Below, in pieces: positions 1-4,961 of a stretch of 7,070 bases of DNA. Source of the stretch: an uncultured Bacteroidales bacterium. GTDB lineage: Bacteria; Bacteroidota; Bacteroidia; Bacteroidales; Muribaculaceae. Both the position numbers and the translations under genes were made by a program. How positions within the stretch are numbered: position 1 is the first letter of the stretch; each line of letters opens with the position of its first letter. A model generated the notes under the pieces. The model had not been told where the DNA came from and did no database searches. It worked only from the letters and a program-made list of their open reading frames with translations. The DNA lies in contig CAMWUH010000111.1 in NCBI GenBank assembly GCA_947177325.1, positions 1 through 7,070 on the forward strand. Reading direction: 5' to 3'.

Positions 1-285
1 GTGTGGTCAGGTGGTGGCGTAATCTCAAGCTATTTCCTTGAACGAGGCGACTACTTCAAGCTCGAAAATGTCACTCTCGGCTACAACGTGCCCTTGAAAA
101 ACCGCAAGCTGCTCGACACTCTCCGTGTGTATGTTTCAGCCAAAAACCTCTTTACCATTACAGGCTACTCAGGCACTGACCCCTCAGCCGTTACTTCTAC
201 CGGCATCACTCCCGGCATCGACGTAAGCTCGGCTTACCCAACAGCCACTCAGGTAACCCTGGGCGTCACTCTCAAATTCCGTTAA
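1..285 (+). CDS. susC: SusC-type TonB-dependent outer membrane porin, C-terminal fragment
   Basis: This is the last 94 codons of a SusC/RagA-family outer membrane beta-barrel, the TonB-powered importer that takes up oligosaccharides under a SusD lid. The frame is open from base 1, so the gene starts upstream; the GTG at position 1 is only the window edge and not a start. The visible protein has family hallmarks: a 'GDYFKLENVTLGYNVP' segment, the 'LRVYVSAKNLFTITGYSGTDP' strand pair, and a final strand ending in 'TLGVTLKFR' with a C-terminal aromatic-basic pair, as expected for the last barrel strand. Family full length is usually about 1000 residues, so roughly a tenth is seen. susD follows after 21 bases, the standard SusC-SusD pairing. 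Starch or maltooligosaccharide as cargo is inferred from the neighbouring GH13, GH97 and CBM26-like genes, because this fragment carries no substrate information. Confidence 0.93.
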   Translation: MWSGGGVISSYFLERGDYFKLENVTLGYNVPLKNRKLLDTLRVYVSAKNLFTITGYSGTDPSAVTSTGITPGIDVSSAYPTATQVTLGVTLKFR

Positions 286-306
286 TCTTTCAATTCTTAG
301 AATAAC

Positions 307-2103
307 ATGAAAATCAAACGATATATAGCCGGAATGGTCACAGCTGTAACGCTCGCGTCAGCTTCGTGGTCATGTACCGACCTCGACGAAAAAACATTTG
401 ACCGCATCGACGCCACTACCTATTATCAGGATGAAACCAGCGTCAAAGGCGCCGTTGCTTCAATCTATGCAAGCGCTGCAAGCGGCTTCCTTGAATATTT
501 CTGGTATCTTAACGAGTTCCCCGCCGACCAAATTGCATGGCGCACTTGGAACGGTGGAGCCTGGGGCTATGACGAAGCTGCCAAATTCGTGCTCTCGACC
601 CAAACCTGGAACTCCGAGTCAGTCATTATCCGTCAGGCCTGGGAACACGCTTGGGAAACAATCGGACTTTGCAACACCCTTATCCACGACCTCGAAAACC
701 TCGACCCCTCGAGCATCGGAATGACTCAGGACGGGCTTAACTCTTACATCGCCGAAGTGCGCACAATGCGTGCATGGGCCTACTACAATAACTTCGAACT
801 TTGGGGCGGCGCTCTCCCCCTCAATGTTAATGTAGGTGGCGAAATCCCCGGCTCGGCCGACCCCGATTTCAACAAGGGTTGCGAAGTTATTTGGAACTTC
901 ATCGCCGACGAACTCGACGGTTGCTATGCCGACCTCATTGCCGAAACCGGCTCATCAGCCACCCGCAACCGCATGAACATGGCTATGAACCGCATGCTCA
1001 AAATGCGTTTGCTCCTCAACTCCGAAGTGTTTACCGGTACTCCCCGCTACACTGAGTGCGCCACTCTTTGCGAACAAATCATCAACGGTGACTATGGCAC
1101 CTACAATCTCGCTGCCGACTATCGCGACATCTATGGCATCAACAACGTGAACTGCCCCGAAGTGGTGTTTGCTTTCGCTATGGAAGCCGGCCGCATGACC
1201 AACAACAACCGCAACACCCCCTTCTTGCCCTACAACTATGACGAGATGTTTGACTTCTCATGCGACCAGGGTGGTTGGAACTGTACCTGCCTCGTACCCT
1301 CAAAAGACAACACCGGTACACTCGTGCCCAACGGTGGTAGCGAAGGCGCTAAGAGCTTCCTCTTTGACTATGGCGACAAACTCGGCGCTCCCTTCGACCG
1401 CATGAACGACAAAGATATCCGCAAACAGCCCTTCAGCTGTGACGCTGCCGGCAACTGGCAGGGTATCTTCGCCATGGGCAATCAAATCAACTACATTACC
1501 GGCGAGCCTATTGCCGCCGATGCCGACCTGCAAGACAAACCCCTTATCTACGTTGACCAAGTGGGCACATTCCTCAACCTTGGCCGTCAGCTTGAGCCCG
1601 TTATGAGCCCCCGTTGGGGTCAAACCAACTCAGGTTTCCGTGTGCTCCGCTATCCGGTTTATCCCTCGTCGACCGGCCTTGACTGGCGCGACGCTGACCA
1701 GGTTGAGTTCCGTCTGACTGAAGTTTACTACACCCTGGCCGAATGTCGTCTCCGCGAAGGCAACTCAGGAGCTGCAAAGCAATTGGTCAACGATGTTCGT
1801 CAACGCTACTATGCTTCAGCCGACTTGAAAGAAATCGAGAATCCCGGCCCCGGCTTCAACGCTTTTGATGCCGACTGGATGCTTAGTGAGTGGGGCTTGG
1901 AATTCCTTGACGAAGGCCGTCGCCGCCGCACCGACCTCCGCCGCTTCGACAAATTCACCCAAGGCCAATGGTGGTTCTTCGGCCGTGCCACCGAGACCGA
2001 CCGCCAGATGCCCGCTCAGCGCGATCGTCGCTATGAATGGTATCCCCTGCCTCAAGTGGCTCTGATGGTTAACCCCGGTCTTGTTCAAAATCCCAATTAT
2101 TAA
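307..2103 (+). CDS. susD: SusD-like starch-binding outer membrane lipoprotein
   Basis: This 598-residue protein is the glycan-capturing partner that caps the SusC porin at the cell surface. The start at 307 gives a basic n-region (MKIKRY), a hydrophobic stretch and a lipobox-like 'ASWSC' with the lipidated cysteine at residue 23. The following 'TDLDEK' is acidic, like a Bacteroidota surface-export signal. SusD/RagB features are the N-terminal 'LNEFPADQIA' segment, an 'AEVRTMRAWAYYNNFELWGGALPL' helix-turn region, and the C-terminal 'RYEWYPLPQVALMVNPGLVQNPNY' ending. From memory of B. thetaiotaomicron SusD, 'LNEFPAD...W-N' aligns with the segment carrying its starch-stacking Trp98, which would be W81-N82 here. 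Counterparts of its Asp73 and Arg81 do not appear conserved. Known SusD proteins are about 550 residues, so this one is slightly long. It lies 21 bases after susC and 21 before the CBM26 gene. Confidence 0.95.
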   Translation: MKIKRYIAGMVTAVTLASASWSCTDLDEKTFDRIDATTYYQDETSVKGAVASIYASAASGFLEYFWYLNEFPADQIAWRTWNGGAWGYDEAAKFVLSTQTWNSESVIIRQAWEHAWETIGLCNTLIHDLENLDPSSIGMTQDGLNSYIAEVRTMRAWAYYNNFELWGGALPLNVNVGGEIPGSADPDFNKGCEVIWNFIADELDGCYADLIAETGSSATRNRMNMAMNRMLKMRLLLNSEVFTGTPRYTECATLCEQIINGDYGTYNLAADYRDIYGINNVNCPEVVFAFAMEAGRMTNNNRNTPFLPYNYDEMFDFSCDQGGWNCTCLVPSKDNTGTLVPNGGSEGAKSFLFDYGDKLGAPFDRMNDKDIRKQPFSCDAAGNWQGIFAMGNQINYITGEPIAADADLQDKPLIYVDQVGTFLNLGRQLEPVMSPRWGQTNSGFRVLRYPVYPSSTGLDWRDADQVEFRLTEVYYTLAECRLREGNSGAAKQLVNDVRQRYYASADLKEIENPGPGFNAFDADWMLSEWGLEFLDEGRRRRTDLRRFDKFTQGQWWFFGRATETDRQMPAQRDRRYEWYPLPQVALMVNPGLVQNPNY

Positions 2104-2124
2104 TCTTCTCAATTTCTCCCTATC

Positions 2125-3567
2125 ATGAAGAAATTCAATATATTCAGCTTGTTTCTCCTGATGCTGCTGCCAATGTTGGCCGGCTGTTCCAAGGATGAAA
2201 TCATATTTGACAGCGAGCTGCCGCGCTTCCCGCTGCGACCCGGCTATCAGCTGATTGAGGCAATCGTGCCTCAAGGCACCCTCCCCACCGACAAAATCTA
2301 TATCATCGGCGACTTCAACGGCGGCATGGATGCTGTCGGCAACCCTATGTGGGAAATGGAAAAAGCTTCCGACACCGACGCCAAATGGGGCATTTACCTC
2401 GACCCGAAAACATTTGTCGAGGGCAAAACGCTTGCCGACGGCTACACTTTCTATTCAGTGGAGCAAGGTGAAGAACGCACTCCCAACAATCAGCCCATCG
2501 TCCACACCGAAGTTCCTGCCATTGGCGGTCGCTTGAACGTGTTGCTCTACTGCTGGGCCGACTCATTCAACAAACCGGTTAACCCGGGTGAGGTGGTTCA
2601 CGACGGCTACGTAATCTATGTGGTCGACAACACCGGTTGGGATGCCCTCGCTATGTATGCTTGGGGCGACGCCGAAGCATTTGGCGGATGGCCCGGCATC
2701 ACTCCGACAGGCAAAATTACAATCGATGGCGTCAACTACAAATATTTCGACACCGGCGCTGAAAACGAAGGCTTGAACCTCAACCTTATCTTTAACAACA
2801 ATGGCGGTGGTCAGCAATTTGATGACTACAACGTTACTCTCGATCAGGATTTCTATCTCGAACTGACCCCCGACGGCGTTAACGAGTATGACCCCTCCGG
2901 CAATGTTCAGCACGATGGTTATGCAGTGTTTGTAGTCAACCTGACCGGTTGGGATGAGCTCTACCTCTACATGTGGGGCACGGTCAACGACCTCAATGGC
3001 GGATGGCCGGGCATGGCTCCCACTGGAACTCAAACCATCAACGGCGTTACCTACACCTACTTCGACCTCGGTGCAGCCAACTGCGATGCCGGCCTTGAAG
3101 AGCACGTTATTCTCAACAACGGCAACGGCAAGCAAATCGACGATGTAGTTGTGTTTGGCCTCGATCGTGACGTTTACGTAGAGCTCAAAGCTAACGGCGC
3201 CACTGAAATCGACCCCGACACTTACGTGCCCTCTACTCCCGAGCCTGAGCCTGACCCCGAGCCCACTCCCGAGCCCACACCCGGCCATGACTATCACATC
3301 TATGTCGAGAACCTCACCGGCTGGAGCAGCTTCTACATCTACGCCTGGGGCGACAAAGAGATATTCGGCGGATGGCCGGGCATGGAGGCTGACTCTTCGG
3401 CCACAATCAACGGAGTTGACTATCTGGTGTTCACTGTCAATGGCGACGGTGAAGTTGAAAACCTTATCTTCAACGACAACAACGGCACTCAATATGATGC
3501 CATGACCATAACCCTTGATAAAGACTATTTCATCACAGCTAACCCCACCGGGGCCTCTCTGAAATAA
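2125..3567 (+). CDS. Surface starch-binding lipoprotein with three CBM26-like modules (SusE/SusF position)
   Basis: This 480-residue protein is probably an outer-surface lipoprotein that tethers starch. The start at 2125 gives a basic, hydrophobic signal with a perfect 'LAGC' lipobox (Cys21) followed by 'SKDE', a good surface-export signal. Residues 25-155 form a separate domain with 'IYIIGDFNG' at 58-66, reminiscent of CBM20/CBM48-type beta-sandwiches. Three related modules begin near residues 159, 263 and 388. Each has a 'GW' turn, a 'Y-x-W-G' pair (Y178/W180, Y282/W284, Y406/W408), a 'GGWPG' motif (W189, W294, W417) and a later 'hxxNN/DN-G-x-Q' strand, the pattern of family 26 starch-binding modules. 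A Pro/Glu linker at 369-387 separates modules two and three. No catalytic domain is present. Its place between susD and the amylase matches SusE/SusF, but the recognisable sequence is CBM26-like and shares no visible similarity with SusE or SusF as I remember them. The name is by position and domain, not orthology. Confidence 0.88.
   Translation: MKKFNIFSLFLLMLLPMLAGCSKDEIIFDSELPRFPLRPGYQLIEAIVPQGTLPTDKIYIIGDFNGGMDAVGNPMWEMEKASDTDAKWGIYLDPKTFVEGKTLADGYTFYSVEQGEERTPNNQPIVHTEVPAIGGRLNVLLYCWADSFNKPVNPGEVVHDGYVIYVVDNTGWDALAMYAWGDAEAFGGWPGITPTGKITIDGVNYKYFDTGAENEGLNLNLIFNNNGGGQQFDDYNVTLDQDFYLELTPDGVNEYDPSGNVQHDGYAVFVVNLTGWDELYLYMWGTVNDLNGGWPGMAPTGTQTINGVTYTYFDLGAANCDAGLEEHVILNNGNGKQIDDVVVFGLDRDVYVELKANGATEIDPDTYVPSTPEPEPDPEPTPEPTPGHDYHIYVENLTGWSSFYIYAWGDKEIFGGWPGMEADSSATINGVDYLVFTVNGDGEVENLIFNDNNGTQYDAMTITLDKDYFITANPTGASLK
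2599..3564 (+). repeat. Three tandem CBM26-like protein repeats
   Basis: The three modules start at about 2599, 2911 and 3286 and are roughly 90-104 residues each. They are diverged at DNA level but keep the same order of motifs. The best conserved block encodes 'GGWPG' at 2683-2697, 2998-3012 and 3367-3381. Copies two and three share the exact 19-base string ggcggatggccgggcatgg, while copy one differs within it. Conservation centred on the predicted ligand-binding Trp suggests all three modules are functional. This is old internal duplication and not a recent DNA-level repeat expansion. Confidence 0.85.
3229..3285 (+). other. Pro/Glu-rich interdomain linker
   Basis: Residues 369-387 of the starch-binding lipoprotein alternate Pro with Glu, Asp or Thr (for example 'PEPEPDPEPTPEPTPG'). 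The coding DNA repeats short cccgagcc units, so its length could vary between strains. Such linkers are extended and stiff, so the third module is probably held apart from the first two. There is no similar linker between modules one and two. Confidence 0.85.
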
Positions 3568-3583
3568 AAAATCGTAAGAAATC

Positions 3584-4924
3584 ATGAAAATCAAAAATAT
3601 AACCCGATTTATGGCTACCGCGGCCCTCACCGCCTCTATGGCGCTGACAAGCTGCACAAGCTATGAAATCGATATGCCGGAAAATCCCGAAGTGCCGGTG
3701 GCCGGTAAAGAAGTGTCAACCAACACTGTCTACGAAGCCAATCCTCGCTTCTTCGGCACTAACGATTGCCTCAACGCTATCAACGCTCAGTTGCCACGCA
3801 TTGCCTCGATGGACTGCGACATCCTTTGGATTATGCCCGTTTGCAAGCCCGGCGAACTCAAGAGCATCGGCTCTCCCTATTGCATCAGCGATTTCAAAGC
3901 GCTCAACGACCGCTATGGCACTATGGCCGACCTTCAGGCGCTCGTTAACGCTGCCCATCAGCAGGGCATGAAGGTGATGCTCGACTGGATTGCCAATCAC
4001 ACCGCCTGGGATCACCCCTGGCTCACCTCTGACCCTGACCGCTACGTTCACGATGCCGATGGCAACGTGGTGTCGCCTTCAGGATGGGATGATGTGGCTC
4101 AACTCGACTACTCTAATCCGTCGACTCGCGAGGCTATGATTGACGCCATGCTCTATTGGGTGACTGAAGCCGGCATCGATGGCTATCGCTGCGACTATGC
4201 CGACGGCGTTCCCGGCGATTTCTGGGAAGAGGTTATCAGCCGCCTCCGCCAGGCCAACCCCAACTTCATCATGCTTGCCGAAACCTCTAAAACCGAGTTC
4301 TACAACTATGGCTTCGACATGATTTATGACTGGAACAGCTCTCGCGCCATATCTACCGCCTTCACCGGCGGCAAAGCTACCGAGGTGGTGACTGAAGCTA
4401 CCGACGCTTTGGCCAAGGTGCCCGACGGCAAATCAATACTCCGCTACGTGGCCAACCACGACGTTGCTTCAGAAAATGCAATCGACCAAATGTTCGGCTC
4501 CTCGGCAGCTCTCCCTGCCGCCTACGTTTGCGCTTCAATGCTCAACGGCACTCCGATGATTTATTCGGCAATGGATGTTGACGGCATCTCGGGTAAGCTC
4601 TCGTTCTTCGACTACAAGACACTGACTTTCTCAACCGAGCTTACTGACAAATATGCAGCTATCAACAAAGCGTTCAAGGCTTCGGCTGAGTTGCGTCGCG
4701 GTCAGCTGACCAATCTTTCCACTTCATCGGCCATCTGCTTCGTAAAAGCTGTCGGCGACCGTAGTCTGCTGGTTATGGTTAATCCCTCCAACAAGGATCT
4801 GACCGTTCGCACTCCCATCGTTTTGGCCGGAACAGCGATGAACGACCTCATCAACGGTGGCACCGTCAATATGGGTGTAACAGTTGATTTACCCCCTTAC
4901 GGCTACACAATTTTGGCCAACTAA
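3584..4924 (+). CDS. GH13 alpha-amylase lipoprotein (SusG-like role, compact)
   Basis: This 446-residue protein is predicted to cut internal alpha-1,4 bonds of starch. The signal peptide ends in an 'LTSC' lipobox (Cys24), so it is a lipoprotein, but the following 'TSYEIDMPE' is a weaker surface-export signal than in the CBM26 protein. All GH13 conserved regions are present: region I 'DWIANH' (D134, H139), region II 'GYRCDYADG' with nucleophile D204, region III 'LAETS' with acid/base E233, and region IV 'VANHD' with transition-state stabiliser D293. The chain ends in a beta-rich C domain (about 375-446, finishing 'PPYGYTILAN'). Only 70 residues separate D134 and D204, so domain B is short and there is no room for the CBM58 insertion known from B. 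thetaiotaomicron SusG, which is about 690 residues. Starch binding is probably delegated to the preceding CBM26 lipoprotein, 16 bases upstream. Exact specificity (amylase, neopullulanase or cyclomaltodextrinase) cannot be told from sequence alone. Confidence 0.92.
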   Translation: MKIKNITRFMATAALTASMALTSCTSYEIDMPENPEVPVAGKEVSTNTVYEANPRFFGTNDCLNAINAQLPRIASMDCDILWIMPVCKPGELKSIGSPYCISDFKALNDRYGTMADLQALVNAAHQQGMKVMLDWIANHTAWDHPWLTSDPDRYVHDADGNVVSPSGWDDVAQLDYSNPSTREAMIDAMLYWVTEAGIDGYRCDYADGVPGDFWEEVISRLRQANPNFIMLAETSKTEFYNYGFDMIYDWNSSRAISTAFTGGKATEVVTEATDALAKVPDGKSILRYVANHDVASENAIDQMFGSSAALPAAYVCASMLNGTPMIYSAMDVDGISGKLSFFDYKTLTFSTELTDKYAAINKAFKASAELRRGQLTNLSTSSAICFVKAVGDRSLLVMVNPSNKDLTVRTPIVLAGTAMNDLINGGTVNMGVTVDLPPYGYTILAN

Positions 4925-4933
4925 CATCGTTTT

Positions 4934-4952
4934 TTGATTAGGAACTAATCAA
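4934..4952 (+). promoter_or_regulatory. Perfect 8-bp inverted repeat upstream of the GH97 start
   Basis: TTGATTAG-GAA-CTAATCAA forms an 8-bp stem with a 3-base loop in the 37-base spacer between the amylase and GH97 genes, spanning -28 to -10 relative to the GH97 ATG. A run of six T lies at 4930-4935, overlapping the left arm, but none follows the right arm, so it is not an intrinsic terminator on the + strand. On the - strand the bases after the hairpin would be A-rich, which also argues against one. An mRNA processing, stability or translation-control element, or a protein-binding site, is possible. Function is unknown. Confidence 0.55.
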
Positions 4953-4961
4953 TAATCAACC

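Noticed and set aside
1..3. GTG at the window edge as a start codon
   Set aside because: The encoded protein is plainly the tail of a SusC barrel, so the frame continues upstream of the window.
306..318. The string catgaaaatcaaa at the susD start, repeated at the amylase start (3583-3595)
   Set aside because: It encodes the common MKIK signal-peptide n-region; similarity stops soon after, so it is not a recombination repeat.
1816..2274. A 152-codon - strand frame across the susD/CBM26-gene junction
   Set aside because: It overlaps the well-conserved SusD C-terminus and the next signal peptide, and has no family resemblance.
2563..3657. A 364-codon open frame on the - strand opposite the CBM26 gene
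   Set aside because: Its translation is a valine-rich mirror of the repeats with no recognisable domain, and the + strand gene has a lipobox, conserved motifs and operon context. The open antisense frame is a by-product of codon bias.
4930..4952. Intrinsic terminator between the amylase and GH97 genes
   Set aside because: The hairpin is AT-rich and the T-run precedes it instead of following it; on the - strand the following bases would be A-rich.
4934..4961. Bacteroidota promoter (TTG at -33, TAnnTTTG at -7) before the GH97 gene
   Set aside because: A TTG is present at 4934, but no TAnnTTTG-like element occurs at the right distance before the coding region.
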